A stretch of 64,000 bases of DNA from Euglena gracilis (taxonomy: Eukaryota; Euglenida; Euglenophyceae; Euglenales): the NCBI GenBank assembly GCA_039621445.1, contig CP154957.1, forward strand, positions 5,140,504 to 5,204,503. Direction: 5' to 3'. The translations under genes and the position numbers were made by a program. Below the pieces are notes generated by a model. The model had not been told where the DNA came from. It made no database searches and was given only the letters and a program-made list of their open reading frames with translations. Below, one piece after another: positions 30,988 through 41,712 of this stretch. Position 1 is the first letter of the stretch. The number at the start of each line of letters is the position of its first letter.

Positions 30988-31020
30988 GAGTTCTGAAGGG
31001 AATTGACAAATATCAGACAG
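30988..31020 (+). CDS. Micro-exon candidate
   Basis: Acceptor CCAACTCCAG, donor CAGACAG/GTGGGT. The only open phase reads VLKGIDKYQT. Its phase does not fit the best donor of 30,631. Confidence 0.3.
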
Positions 31021-31164
31021 GTGGGTCCAAGCAGAAATGCTGTGTGCCACCACCTGGCTCAAGTAATATTGACCAGGTTTTGAATAGTGCTGAGCTCTTA
31101 ATGGGACTTGCACGTGGGTGGGGAGTTGCAGGGAAATCAAAATAATATTGGATAGGGCGACAAA

Positions 31165-31460
31165 GGCTTCAATTTAAATTGGCTGAATGGCCAAAAAATG
31201 GCTGTAACTCGGGCTACACGAAGAGTTGGAGAAAAGTAAACCATGGTTGGATAAACGGCACAAAAAAAACCCAAAATGGCCGTTTTGGGCCGCAAAGACG
31301 CGCCAGAACACGGGCCAAAATGGCGAACGGGGGGTGATAGAGGGCCTCCGGGGGTACATTTTGTCAGACCGTCATTTCCGGATATAATGCTCTTTTTCTG
31401 GAGATATTTTCGAAGAATTGATTTTTTGACCCCGCGGTTGAATAATTCGGTCCTGGCGGG
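31165..31460 (+). repeat. Dispersed repeat D, copy
   Basis: CGGGCTACACGAAGAGTTGG, AAATGGCGAACGGGG, GAGGGCCTCCGGGGGTACAT, CATTTCCGGATATAATG, GAGATATTTTCGAAGAATTG. Confidence 0.6.
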
Positions 31461-31515
31461 GGGTTGGGGGTCAAACGGAGGTGATTCGGAACAAGGATGG
31501 TATTTGTGCTTGTAA

Positions 31516-31585
31516 TTTTGGGGGGTCCCAAAATGGACCCAAAAATTTTGGGGGGTCCCAAAATGGACCCAAAAATTTTGGGGGG
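31516..31585. repeat. 30-bp direct repeat, 2.3 copies
   Basis: Unit ATTTTGGGGGGTCCCAAAAT plus GGACCCAAAA, itself containing the inverted pair GGGTCC/GGACCC. Confidence 0.8.
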
Positions 31586-31599
31586 GGTGCCCAAGAATC

Positions 31600-32400
31600 A
31601 AATAATTGGGTCCCAACTTGCGCCTCAGAAGGAACCCGCAAGCACATCAAAACATATGACTTTTCTTCAGATCACAAGGACACATTCAGGAGTCTCATGC
31701 GATCGATTGTTCCACCATTGACCTTCATAATCACATTCCTTCCCTGCAGCCTGAGCAGAAAATTAACAAAGGTATTTTTTCACAAAATCCGGGAAAAACC
31801 TGTGAACCAGACTATCTCAGACGTTTTTCCTGAGAAAATCAGTGGCGGAAGCCAACTCATGCCTGTCAAATTTTTGGGCTATTTTGGGGCCAAAAGCAAC
31901 TCGGAAGGCCTCATTTTCAACCAACTGGTACCGGAGACCATTTTAAGCAAAAGCCAGAACCATTTTCTCCCGCTTATAAAGCTGCCCCTTCTCAAATCAG
32001 GCATTGTGGAACGATCCACAGGCTTGTGAATTTTCTTGAAGTCTGCCATTTACAAGAAATGGTCTGTGCAAATAGTAAGAAATTCATCAAAATGACTTGA
32101 AAATTGGGAAAATGTTCCGGACCTCCCAAAATCCAAAAAATTGGGTCTATTTTGGGTCAAGAATCAAATTGATACCCAAAAACTACCATCTTTTTCAGAA
32201 ACTCAATCCAGTGTCACAACTGGATTGGGGAACCAGGGTCACCATTATCCGCTTTTAAAACTCCAAACCATTTTCCCTGGTGGAAAGCTTCACTCTACCC
32301 ATAAAGGGATAAGAGCTCAGCGACCCCACCCAAGATAATTTGCAGCGGAACAAGTTTTGACACATGCAAAATGGCAGTTTAAAAAAGCCCCTAAACCCCC
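31600..32400. other. No convincing exon
   Basis: A short frame after TTCCCTGCAG (31,751) reads PEQKINK before AAAG/GTATTT but is too small to call. No repeat family recognised. Confidence 0.3.
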
Positions 32401-32401
32401 C

Positions 32402-32482
32402 CTGAATAGAAGCCCCCGGGGGCTGCTATTCGGAACGTTGGTCGAAAACCGAGGGGTGGCTTCTATTCGGGGGGGGGGGGGT
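32402..32482. repeat. TTCTATTCGG G-run module
   Basis: TGAATAGAAGCCCCCGGGGG, GCTATTCGGAACGTTGGTCG, then CTTCTATTCGG and a 12-G run. Confidence 0.65.
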
Positions 32483-32514
32483 TGGGTCCCAAAAAATTTG
32501 GAATCCTCACTTTT

Positions 32515-32690
32515 GGTTACCTGGAGCGTCCCTGGAGCCTCCCTGGAGCCTCCCCCTGGGGAGCTCCCGGGAGCCTCCCTGGAGGCTGGTTACCTGAGCC
32601 TCCCTGGAGCCTCTCTGGAGGCTCCTTGGAGGGGAGCCTCCCTGGAGGCTGGTTACCCGAGGAGCCTCCCTGGAGCCTCCGGCAGGTAAC
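32515..32690. repeat. 11-bp minisatellite, GAGCCTCCCTG unit
   Basis: Tandem GAGCCTCCCTG units interspersed with GGCTGGTTACCTGAG spacers. A second cluster of the same unit and spacer lies at 35,190-35,440. Confidence 0.85.
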
Positions 32691-32849
32691 CAGTTTTGTA
32701 CACAGGCCATGTTCGACACTCCACCTCTGCATCACAGCACCACAGGACAGAGCACGCACACTCGTCGCTTGTCACCTCAATGGCACCTGCACGGCAATTG
32801 CACTTGGACAGTTTTGCGCATTTATGGAGAAGTCCGTCCCTGTGGCAGT

Positions 32850-33045
32850 GCTTTCCATTCGAAAACATCTCATTCATCTCATCATTCATTTATTTATGTG
32901 CTACACCATGTTTGCCTGCTATTTGTCTGCCTGGCTTCCATTGCCAAAGACACCATGTCCGCCTGATTTTGCTTTTACCGTTTACTCGTTTGTCGTTTTG
33001 GTCCACCACAATTTTGTCCACACAATGAGTCATTGGTAGGGGAGG
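32850..33045. repeat. Duplicated segment, copy 1
   Basis: Shares TTCCATTCGAAAACATC, CACCATGTCCGCCTGATTTT, GCTTTTACCGTTTACTCGTT, TTTTGTCCACACAA and GGGGAGGGGG in order with 33,290-33,505. Confidence 0.75.
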
Positions 33046-33285
33046 GGGGGGTAGGGGGGGGGGGTGGGGTGGGGGGAGGGGTGGGGGAGGGGGGGGGGGG
33101 AGGGGGGGCGGGGGAGGGGCCGGGACCCCCTCCCTCCCCGGGCACCCCCCACCCCTTTTTTGGAGCCTCCCCTGCATTTAGAACCCCCCCCCCCCCCCCC
33201 CCCCCCAGAACCACTCAACCCCCCCCAAAAAAAGAAAGCCCCCCCCCCCAAGCCCAAAAATTCCCCGTTTCCATAAAGCCCCCCC
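33030..33285. repeat. G-rich tract followed by C-rich tract
   Basis: About 85 bp of G-runs (33,037-33,120) and then C-runs (33,125-33,285, including 26 C around 33,186-33,206); the two can pair as a large imperfect hairpin. Confidence 0.8.
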
Positions 33286-33289
33286 GACC

Positions 33290-33505
33290 TTTCCATTCGA
33301 AAACATCATCATTTCATTTTTTGTTTAAAAAACTAGTTTGCCCGTTTGCTATTTACGCCAAGTCTGCCAATTTGTTGAAAATCATTTATCCGTTTGCCAC
33401 AAAACACCATGTCCGCCTGATTTTGCTTTTACCGTTTACTCGTTTGCTATTTACGCCATGTCCGCCAAATTTTGTCCACACAAAAGGATGTTGTCATTGG
33501 GGAGC
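33290..33505. repeat. Duplicated segment, copy 2
   Basis: See 32,850-33,045; carries extra ATTTACGCCA.GTC.GCCAA units. Confidence 0.75.
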
Positions 33506-33549
33506 AGGGGAGGGGGTCGGGGGTAGGGGGGAGAGGGGAATGGGGTGGG

Positions 33550-34075
33550 GGGAGGGGGGGGTCTGGGGTTCATCTCGTTGAAAAAACTTCATTGCAATCC
33601 AGGATTAAAAGTTGCGGCAAATAATTTAAGTACAATTCTGGCTGAATAAATGGCTTTATTTTCGGTTTCGATTAAGCTCTTTGTTGCCTCCAGCCTCCCA
33701 TTACACCCACCTTGGCCATTTTGGGTTTATTTTTTTTTTGCTAATTTGGGCTATTTTGCATTGATTTGGGGCCGCAGGTTTGGGCACAGCCAAATGAACA
33801 CCACTTTGGATTTCACGTGACCCTTTTTTGCAACATCACAATCCATGCTGCCATACAGTTTTGCTGCAAATATTGGGCTAATTTGGGTCAATATGAACAC
33901 TTTTATGGCATTTTTCGCCATTTTGTGCCATTTTGGTGATTTTGGGTATTTTTGTGCATTTTTGTGAAATTTTTGTGGAGATTGTTGGCATTTTTGGTCT
34001 ATTTAAGGTTATTTCAAGACATTTTAGGTCATTTGGTTGCTCTTTGGGGCATTTGTGGTCATTTTGGCTCGGTTG
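33550..34075. other. AT-rich intronic sequence
   Basis: TTTTGG-type simple sequence (GGTCATTTTGG, GGCATTTTTGG) leading into the minisatellite; no exon. Confidence 0.35.
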
Positions 34076-34079
34076 GATG

Positions 34080-34870
34080 CAGACATCAGGCAAGATGCAG
34101 ATATGGACAAGGTGCAGACGTTACAAGATGCAGATGCTGGACAAGATGCAGTGGTTGCGGATGCTGGACAAGATGTACTAGTTGCAGATGCTGGACAAGA
34201 TGCAGATGCTGGACAAGATGCAGTGGTTGTACATGCTGGACAAGATGCAATGGTTGTAGATGCCGGACAAGGTGCAGATACCAGACAAGATGCAGTGGAC
34301 GCAGAACTGGACGAGATGCAGATGCTGGACAAGATGCAGATGCTGGACAAGATGCAGACACTGGACGCAGATTTGGACAAGATGCAGTGGTTGCGGATGC
34401 TGGACAAGATGTACTGGTTGCAGATGCTGGACAAGATGCAGATGCTGGACAAGATGCAATGGTTGCAGATGCTGGACAAGATGCATATGCTGGACAAGAT
34501 GCAGTGGACGCAGATACTGGACGAGATGCAGATGTTGGACAAGATGCAGATGTGGGAAAAGATGTAGATGCTGGACAAGATGTAGATGCTGGACAAGAGG
34601 AAGTTATTGGACAAGATGCAGTGGATGTACGTACTGGACAAGATGCACACACTGGACAAGATGCAGTGGTTTTGGTTTTTGGACAAGATGCAATGGATGC
34701 AGGTATTGGACAAGGTGTACCTACTGGACAAGGTGCAGATACCAAGATGCAAATACTGGACAAGATGCTGATATTTGACAAGATGCAGACACTGGACAAT
34801 ATTCAAATGCTAGTCGAGATGCAGATGTTGGACAAGATGCAATTTCCGTAGATACTGGGTTAGTGCAGTG
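34080..34870. repeat. 18-bp minisatellite, about 790 bp
   Basis: Units of GATGCTGGACAAGATGCA with 27-bp variants containing GTGGTTGC. Because the unit lacks stops in most frames, long repetitive ORFs appear on both strands (DAGQDA-type on the plus strand). No initiation, splice or coding bias supports translation. Confidence 0.85.
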
Positions 34871-35189
34871 GATGCAGATGGTGAATTGGCCAAATAAACC
34901 AAGGGAGCTGCGGCCAAATGTGAGTAAAGTTTGGGTCCCCTCCTCCTACTCTGTTGTCCTGTTGCGCGATTGTGGTTTACTAACGCAGCACTCCCCTAAG
35001 TGTCCCTCCCTCGCCACAAAGAACCAGCCAACAGTCAGATGTTTCACATTGCTTCTTCCTGTGCCTCGCTGTGCCTGCAGTATCCCATGTCACATCCCCG
35101 GTGAGCAACTGCTAATTCATCCGAGTCCACAGTGCCACACATTGCATCACTGCACTCCACCTGTCCCACTGTCGACCTATTTACAAAAC

Positions 35190-35440
35190 TGGATGCCTCC
35201 CTGGAGGCTCCCTGGAGGCTGGTTACCTGAGCCTCCCTGGAGCCTCCCTGGAGCCTCCCTGGAGCCTCCCTGGAGCCTCCCTGGAGCCTCCCTCCGGGGA
35301 GCCTCCCTGGAGGCTGGTTGCCTGAGCCTCCCTGGAGCCTCCTTGGAGCCTCCCTGGAGGGGAGCCTCCCTGGAGGCTGGTTACCTGAGCCTCCCTGGAG
35401 CTTCCTTGGAGCCTCCCTGGAGCCTCCGGTAGGTAACCTC
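35190..35440. repeat. 11-bp minisatellite, GAGCCTCCCTG unit
   Basis: Same unit and GGTTACCTGAG spacer as 32,515-32,690, about 2.6 kb away. Confidence 0.85.
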
Positions 35441-35617
35441 CTCGGCAGGATTCCATTTTTGCGGTAGACCCGGGGAGGTTTAGGCGAGACAGTAGCCATT
35501 TTCCTCCGGGGGAACATCAAATAATACTGATGAATATGTTGTCATTAACACACTGAGAATTTGCACGCCAAATGCTACTTTGGTGCCAAAAATGATGCCA
35601 TGTTTCCCCTCTGGCAG

Positions 35618-35673
35618 GGACACATGTGACCCAGTCAGCCGGATCCCCCTTGTCCTCCGAGGCATTATTGCAG
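35618..35673 (+). CDS. Exon candidate
   Basis: Acceptor TTTCCCCTCTGGCAG, donor TTATTGCAG/GTTTGC. After two leading bases reads THVTQSAGSPLSSEALLQ; ends phase 0, matching 35,964. Confidence 0.45.
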
Positions 35674-35963
35674 GTTTGCCCCACCAGCACTGGCCTGCCA
35701 CTTTCTTCTGTCGAGGTTTTAAACCCCTCAGGTGAAGCCTTGTGGGGCGATTGTTTTTGTTTGACACCTCAAACAGGGTTCCCCAAGCCTTTGCTCGCTG
35801 TACCCCAAGCCCCAAGTTTTTACCTCTTCCTCTTGGATAATGTCCATGTTCTCCCAGGAATTTTGTCTTTTCAGCATTTGTTAGGAGATGTCGGTTTTTC
35901 GAACTGATTATTTTCGAAGACCGCCCCCCCCCCCCATTTTGAGCCTGCATCTGTTGTTGCCAG

Positions 35964-36111
35964 GCTACACCTAACAGACCAACTGGACCCGTTGAAGCTC
36001 TGAATGACCCGTTGAAGCTCCCAGACAATATCATCCCAGACGGCAAGGGTGTGTTTGGTATTGCTACAGACACAAGCATTCCTTGGTCTGAAATTCCTTC
36101 GCAGCTCTTAG
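35964..36111 (+). CDS. Exon of C2HC gene, 49 codons
   Basis: Acceptor GTTGTTGCCAG, donor CTCTTAG/GTTAGT. Reads TGPVEALNDPLKLPDNIIPD then GKGVFGIATDTSIPWSEIPS. One leftover base completes a Gly with the next exon. Ordered-looking but no domain recognised. Confidence 0.65.
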
Positions 36112-36284
36112 GTTAGTTGTTCGTTTCCAATTGACGGTGAAGTCGAACAAATTGACCGAAGTTGATGACTGGGTTGTTGTGATCCCCTGTTGGGATAGTT
36201 GTGGCCATTTGTGTGCCGGAGGTGAAGGCCCTGCAGCACTCCGCACCAAAGCATGTCTACAGTTGCTGTCGTTATTTACTGCAG

Positions 36285-36367
36285 GAAATCTTGCTGCTGC
36301 GCTGTTCTCTGACCTCCCGGAGGAAAGCTCAGCTTCAAATGCTGAGAAAGAAGACGACACCATTGTG
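36285..36367 (+). CDS. Exon of C2HC gene, 27 codons
   Basis: Acceptor TTTACTGCAG, donor ATTGTG/GTATGC. Reads NLAAALFSDLPEESSASNAE then KEDDTIV. Phase fits both neighbours (1+2 in, 0 out). Confidence 0.65.
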
Positions 36368-37589
36368 GTATGCTTGTTAAATAAACCGATTTATGGCAAG
36401 TTGGATGATAAACTAAATAGCAGATTTATGGCAAGTTGGATGATAAACTAAATAGCACAACACAATAGAAGCCGCCAACGGAAAGAGCGTCCATGCCCAT
36501 TAAATAGTTAGTATTGGTCACTTAAAATTAGATTTTCCACACAAAATTAGGCATTTGCTTCTAAATTTTGGAGTTTGCACCTCAAATTGGGCATTTTCCT
36601 CCGAAAATTTGGCGTTGGAACCCAAAAATTACAAAATTAGGTATTTGGCATCTAAAATTTGAAGTTTGCACCCAAAATTAGGCAGTTTGCCACAAATTGG
36701 ATATCACACCCAACAGTCATCAGTGCCCCCCGAAAATTAAGAATTTGACTCCCAAATTCGGCATGTGTCACTCAAAGTTAGGGATTGGCCGACCAAATTG
36801 GGCAGTTGCCAATTGAAATTGCTTTGCTAACATCAACTCGCTTCCGTCACGATGTCGGCTAGCCGTGTGCCCCCCCTGAAACCGACCCCTTGTCTAAACC
36901 GACCCCCTCCAGGATTTCCGCCAACCCAAACGTCCTAAACCGACGGGGGGTTTAAATGGGGGGGTTTAGCCACGTCATGTACAGCAGCAATACCCGTGTC
37001 TGCATTTGAGACCGACTCAGACCCATTGCCAGAAGTGACACAGAAAGTTATCCATACGGTTTGAGTTGTCAGTTGCCTCGTCGTCACATCGGTTGCATCA
37101 ATCCGGCCTTGCCAACAGGATATGGATGCCAGTGGGGGGGGCAGGGTCAGTGAAATGCTTTATTCCAAATCAACTTCTACCGAAGTTGATTGTATCAGCA
37201 GCTAGGTAGTCACAGTAAACCTGCCCTCCCAAACAATAACCCCCAGGGTATTGTTTTTTGCCCCGAAGTCCCAGCCCAGGGGGGGGCATTATTCATTTTT
37301 GGGGGGTATTAATTCTGAAAATTTTTGAATAAAGATGTGAAAAGGGCCAAAAAACCATTTGTGGGAGTGAGGAAGAATGCCCAAAAAATATGCCCATTTT
37401 GAGAAAAGTTGCCCAAAAAAGGCGGGAATGTGGTGGATGGGAAGGACTGCGCAGGCCTTTGCGACACGGCAGCGACGGGGGGTATTAAGTTGGACCCTCA
37501 GGGGGGCATTATTTGGGGGGGGTATTACCTGGGGGGGGTTCAGATGCCTTTTTATTGTGCCTCTGAAATCTTGGTGATGTCCAAAACAG
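36368..37589. other. Intron with short AATTTGGGCA modules and G-run modules
   Basis: 36,520-36,820 has degenerate repeats of AAAATTAGGCATTTG-like units. 36,880-36,965 (AAACCGACCCCC) and 37,265-37,545 (GGGGGGTATTA and GGGGGGCATTATT) are short G/C-run modules. No exon. Confidence 0.45.
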
Positions 37590-37680
37590 GTCACAGTACA
37601 TGATGGTGTTAGGTTTGAAGTTCGCCCTAATCCAGTCACAACTTCTCCTGGCCCTAATTTGGCCCCTGGCATGACCTACG
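37590..37680 (+). CDS. Exon of C2HC gene, 30 codons
   Basis: Acceptor GTCCAAAACAG, donor CCTACG/GTATGA. Phase 0 reads VTVHDGVRFEVRPNPVTTSP. Leaves one base. Confidence 0.65.
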
Positions 37681-37762
37681 GTATGATGCAATAATGCCGA
37701 GAAGTCTGTGTGGGTCCGCCTGCTGTCTCAGCACATTTTTTGTGCGTCTCTGCAGCCCCCAG

Positions 37763-37816
37763 CCCCAGCTCACGACGGAGGAAACACCTTGCAGTATGGC
37801 ACCTCTCCTCTGGGAG
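37763..37816 (+). CDS. Exon of C2HC gene, 3' end unresolved
   Basis: Acceptor CTGCAGCCCCCAG. With two leading bases reads PAHDGGNTLQYGTSPLGGRK and stays open to 37,896. No GT donor fits after 37,793; CAG/GAAATA at 37,816 or CTTGCA/GTATGG at 37,793 are possible. Confidence 0.45.
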
Positions 37817-38071
37817 GAAGAAAACAGGAAATAGATGAAGCTTGCTTGGCCTCTGCATCTTTAACCCCCCCAAATATGAGCAACCCCCCCCTCTGAAAGC
37901 AACCCACAAGGACCGATTTTTGGCCAACACTGAAACATAAGCAACCCCCAAATATTATACCCCCCCCCCTAATAGTAGGGCATGCCCTCTACAAGAGCAG
38001 GGTCCAAATAGTAGAGCAGCCCCCCTCTGGCGAAGCGAGCGTCCACTACAAGAGCACCCGCTGGAAAACCA

Positions 38072-38248
38072 ATGGAAGCAGAAGCAAGGCAAGTCATTCC
38101 ATGTGATTGTGGCAAGATTTGTAACTTGCCTCAAAAAGGCAAGCTTCCCAGAGCTCAGCAGTTGTACAATTGGTCCAACCTCGGCTGCCGTTGGCGCTTG
38201 GCTGCCGGTTTAGGTGGAGGAAGGGAGGTTGAGGGGACCGGAAACTGA
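38072..38248 (+). CDS. Small ORF, 58 codons, Cys-containing
   Basis: ATG to TGA frame with VIPCDCGKICNLPQKGK and LYNWSNLGCRWRLAAGLGGG. Reads like protein but has no splice or initiation evidence, and an internal AAGGCAAG/GTCATT-type site could splice it. Possibly a fragment of an element. Confidence 0.3.
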   Translation: MEAEARQVIPCDCGKICNLPQKGKLPRAQQLYNWSNLGCRWRLAAGLGGGREVEGTGN

Positions 38249-38399
38249 CTGGGCTTGAACTGGTAATTACCATCAGGACTTTTTTGATTCTGAACAACCT
38301 TTTATGCCCTGAAACTTTTTTTCAGTCCAGAAACATTTTACTACTCCACACACACTTCAGAAACACTTTAAACGCTCTACAATTAGGGGGGGTTTATGG

Positions 38400-39205
38400 T
38401 AAACATACTACATGCAAATACTATATAAGAAATATAAGCAACCCCTGACTGGACGATATGAAAGAGCTCTCATGAAAACAGCATAAAAACGGCAGAAATC
38501 AGCAAATTCCAAATATAAGATACCCTGGAGCCTATTTTTCGGAACCCAAATATTAGCAACCGGTTGCTTATGTTTGGTGGGTGTTAAGTTTTCTGAGTTG
38601 AGTTGTAAGTTTGTCAGACCTGAAGTTTAATAATTAAATTATGTTGCATAATGAAGTATTATTTTTCATCATGCTGCATAATGAATAAAATAACTTCCCT
38701 GGAGAACATGCAAAATGACCCCTCCCGCAGAAAATGTGTGAAAGGCAGGCAATCTTTTTTTCAGGAGAAAATTCTCAAAACTTCTCAAAAATCAACGAAA
38801 ACCAGGCCAGTGCTGTCCAACGAGAAGTGCACCCCCGCCGCCAGAGGCGGCGGTCGGCTATAATGCATCCTCGAGTTCCTTGATACTACATGAAAGGCAT
38901 CAGTGTAGTTTATTTCGGTATATCATGGGACCCGGTTGAGTTTGACAGGAAATGCATTCTTCGTCCGTTTGAGGCAATTTTTTTTTTCACGTCTTTCTCA
39001 TGTACAGGAGGGGCGGGGCCCCTGCTGGACTGGAAGGGGTCTGATCCCCCCACCTGCCATACATTGGACCCTGGTGGGTGGTATTTGTGCGTTAGGGAGG
39101 AACAGATTGCGGCCTGAGTCGGGAATAAGGTCAAAAGTTGCAAACTGCCTCACAGTGTTGGTAGCAAATGATCCAGTGAATCGCAACGTTGCTTCCCTGT
39201 CTCAG
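38400..39205. other. Intronic sequence
   Basis: TATAAGCAACC and G-run modules near 38,380-38,570; a short basic frame at 38,815-38,880 (REVHPRRQRRRSA) is not supported by splice sites. Confidence 0.3.
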
Positions 39206-39270
39206 AGAGCCTGACCCAACCCTGCAGCTTCATCCTCCCGTCCAGCCACCCCAAACAGACCCCCGCAAAG
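39206..39270 (+). CDS. Exon of C2HC gene, linker before the finger
   Basis: Acceptor CCTGTCTCAG, donor CCGCAAAG/GTCGTC. In the phase required by the next exon reads EPDPTLQLHPPVQPPQTDPR. Intron to 39,428 is 157 nt. Confidence 0.6.
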
Positions 39271-39427
39271 GTCGTCACCCCCACCGTCCCCTTTTCCCCC
39301 ACTCCTCCTCCTGTTCCTGTTTTTTTTTTGTGGTCCGGTGCGAACCCAAATGAAACGTTCTGTTGCGTCCACATCACTTTGGTTGGATGGAAACGAGAGT
39401 GCACACGCCTCGGCCATCTTTCTGCAG

Positions 39428-39546
39428 CCTGCCCACACTGCAAGCGGCGCTTCAACCCCGAAGTTGCTGACCGCCACATTCCCCGGTGCAAGGAGGCCTT
39501 CCACAAACCGAAACCCCCCAAGCCCCGCTCACAAGCGCCCAGATGA
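39428..39546 (+). CDS. C2HC-type zinc finger exon (zf-C2HC_2 / ZC2HC1-like), C-terminal
   Basis: Acceptor ATCTTTCTGCAG. Reads CPHCKRRFNPEVADRHIPRC, i.e. C-x2-C-x11-H-x3-C, the spacing and the RRFNP..A.RHI..C signature of the ZC2HC1 family. A basic Lys/Pro tail and TGA follow (39,544-39,546). The family binds zinc; its cellular role is poorly defined. An AATAAA lies at about 39,817. Upstream exons of this gene are joined by phase only. Confidence 0.7.
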
Positions 39547-39811
39547 AGTTCTTGTACAGCCTGTTGCGCGTCGCCCTATGCCCATTGTGCGCGGTTTCGA
39601 GCTGGAATTGTTGTCACTCTGTTCTGTTGGCTCCTTCTGGCCTGGGGGGAGGTTAGGGTCGACCATGGTTGGCCCGCAGTGGCCTCGTTAACCCTCGGTC
39701 GTCTGTGGGTTTCCAACTTTCGAGTAAGTGCCACGTCAACTGTGTTGGAGGCCCTAAAATGATAAAATCCCTTGCACGCGTTACTCCTTTTGTTCGTATG
39801 TCGCGAAAATT

Positions 39812-39824
39812 TGCCCAATAAAGG
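39812..39824 (+). promoter_or_regulatory. Candidate polyadenylation signal
   Basis: CCCAATAAAGG about 270 bp after the C2HC stop codon. Context-only call; hexamer use in this organism is unknown. Confidence 0.3.
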
Positions 39825-41104
39825 CGTTTTGACATCGACCGGCCAGGCAATCGAGGGTTATCGAGATGACCGGGAGCCCATCATCATCGACCCCCTCACC
39901 CCCCCTCCCTAGGATAAAGTTTACCCCTGGGTGATTAGGCAGAATCATGAACAGCACAGCCCTACACATCTGGCCGTCATAGCTTCAATGGTTGGGAGGA
40001 GCCAGTTTTTTTTTGCTTGTGACTGATGGTGATTCTTGTCTGTCTTCCCATCAATGCAGCTGTGGCCTCCAAAAACGTTTAAAAAGCAAACAAACATCCT
40101 GCAACTTCCTGTCTGAAAAAGGCAAACATAAACCTCAATCCTCCGTTTTTGATTGAGTCTTTGTCTTTTTTCTTTCTCGCGAGGCTTTGCATATCCACGG
40201 CTCTTTGACAACAACAAATATTATTATTATTATTATAAAATAATATTTTTTGATATATATATATATATATATATAATGTATTATATATGAATATTATGTT
40301 TGGGGGGTTTGCATAATTTGTCATCCTGCCGAAAAGCGGGAGGTTTCGTTTTTCTCTTTGCGCAGATCGATGGCATGGAGATGCTTGGAGTGCATCGTTC
40401 GCTCGAATGAGGCACCATTCACGATAAAATGAGGCACACAAAGGAGGTGTCTCTTTCTTTCTCACTCCCTTCTCTCACTCGTCACTTTCTCATCCCCCAC
40501 AGCCTGCCAATAGCCAATCGAAATGCATTTGCAAAGGGCAGTATTTTTCTGTGGGCTGTCTGTGGCCAACACATTTAATGACTGTGTACCCTTTTGGTTT
40601 TCCAAGAGAGTTTCGTAACCCCAAATATAAAGCCCACCCCGGCTTTATATTTGGGCGGGATTTCAAGACCCTCAGAAGGGGCTTTATATTTGGGGGGCTT
40701 TGCATTTGGGGCGAAATTTTTCGGGTGGTTTCTATGGCCTTCGGCGACCTTCAATTGTAACTGCCAAATTTTCGTTCTGTACCTCCTATTTTTTTTTGCA
40801 AGGATGTGCAATTCTTTTCCAAAATGCAGCATTGCTGGTGAAAAAAATTGTTTCCACCAAAAAATTTTCCTTAATGGCACCAGCGTCTGGCTCCACGTCA
40901 GAGGGAGGGGCTTTGCATTTGGGGGGTTTTTGAATTTGGGGGGTTTTTACCCACTCCACCCAGGAAACTGTGAGCTGTGTGTTGTATTCTTTTTGGAAAA
41001 TCTCACAAGTACAGTGTACAGTTCAAACATCATTTCCAGGCTAGGGCTTCTGATCACAAACCTGCGCAACGATCGTTTTTCTTCTTCTTCTTTGGTCTTT
41101 GCAG
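39825..41104. other. No convincing gene; repeats
   Basis: A trinucleotide TAT tract and a TA dinucleotide tract (40,218-40,276), CTTTATATTTGGG G-run modules at 40,618-40,715 and 40,905-40,945. Probably the interval between two genes or an intron. Confidence 0.4.
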
Positions 41105-41264
41105 GTTGTCGGGTGTTCGATTCTTGCCTCTGATTTGGAAACCCTCAAGTCACTGTCTGCGTATTGGCCTGTCCTCGAAGGGATTTGTATCCCTCCTCTG
41201 TCTCTGTTTCCTTGTCTGGCAGCATTGCGGGGAAGCCATCGAAGAATTGCTTATTCTCACATAA
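41105..41264 (+). CDS. Exon candidate, Leu-rich
   Basis: Acceptor TCTTTGCAG, phase 0 reads VVGCSILASDLETLKSLSAY and LFPCLAALRGSHRR, loosely reminiscent of leucine-rich repeats. Donor not identified; the frame stays open past the end given. Confidence 0.3.
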
Positions 41265-41390
41265 AGAACCCAATACTTTACAGTATAACACAACATTCCT
41301 GTATTCTAGCGGAGATCACAGGTAAACCAGGGCTTAAGTAATTCAGTGCATAGTCCCAAAGCCTTTGCCAGTGGGCAAGGTCCTCACCCT

Positions 41391-41540
41391 CAAACGGGGG
41401 GGGGGGGGGGCTCTGGAAGGCCAACATTTGCAAGTTATTGTGTTCTTTCAAAGCGCACCGCAAAGGTCAAGGGCAAAAAATTACAGGAAAAAAATTGGAT
41501 TCCTGTTAAATTGTTGTTGTTGTTGTTGTTGTTGTTCGTG
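41391..41540. repeat. G-run and GTT microsatellite
   Basis: 15-G run at about 41,396-41,410 and nine GTT units at 41,511-41,537. Confidence 0.8.
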
Positions 41541-41712
41541 TTGTTGACAACTTGTGATTAGTGCGTTGGCCAGCTCCATGTGGGAGCATAACAGTATGGG
41601 TTTTAACTTAAGTTAGAAGTTCACCTCTCCATCGGCACAGATTGCGACATCGTGTTCAGTTGTGATTTTCCCACCCCCTCCTTCGTCACAATTCCTTTCC
41701 GTGTTTCACCAG

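Noticed and set aside
32515-33028. Coding frames over the 11-bp minisatellite
   Set aside because: Repetitive Pro/Leu/Glu-type translations arise from the repeat; frames beyond it have no splice support.
33033-33581. 182-codon Gly/Pro frame
   Set aside because: Direct translation of G-run and C-run tracts.
34024-34806. 260-codon minus and 299-codon plus frames in the minisatellite
   Set aside because: Produced by a stop-free 18-bp repeat; no splice or initiation evidence.
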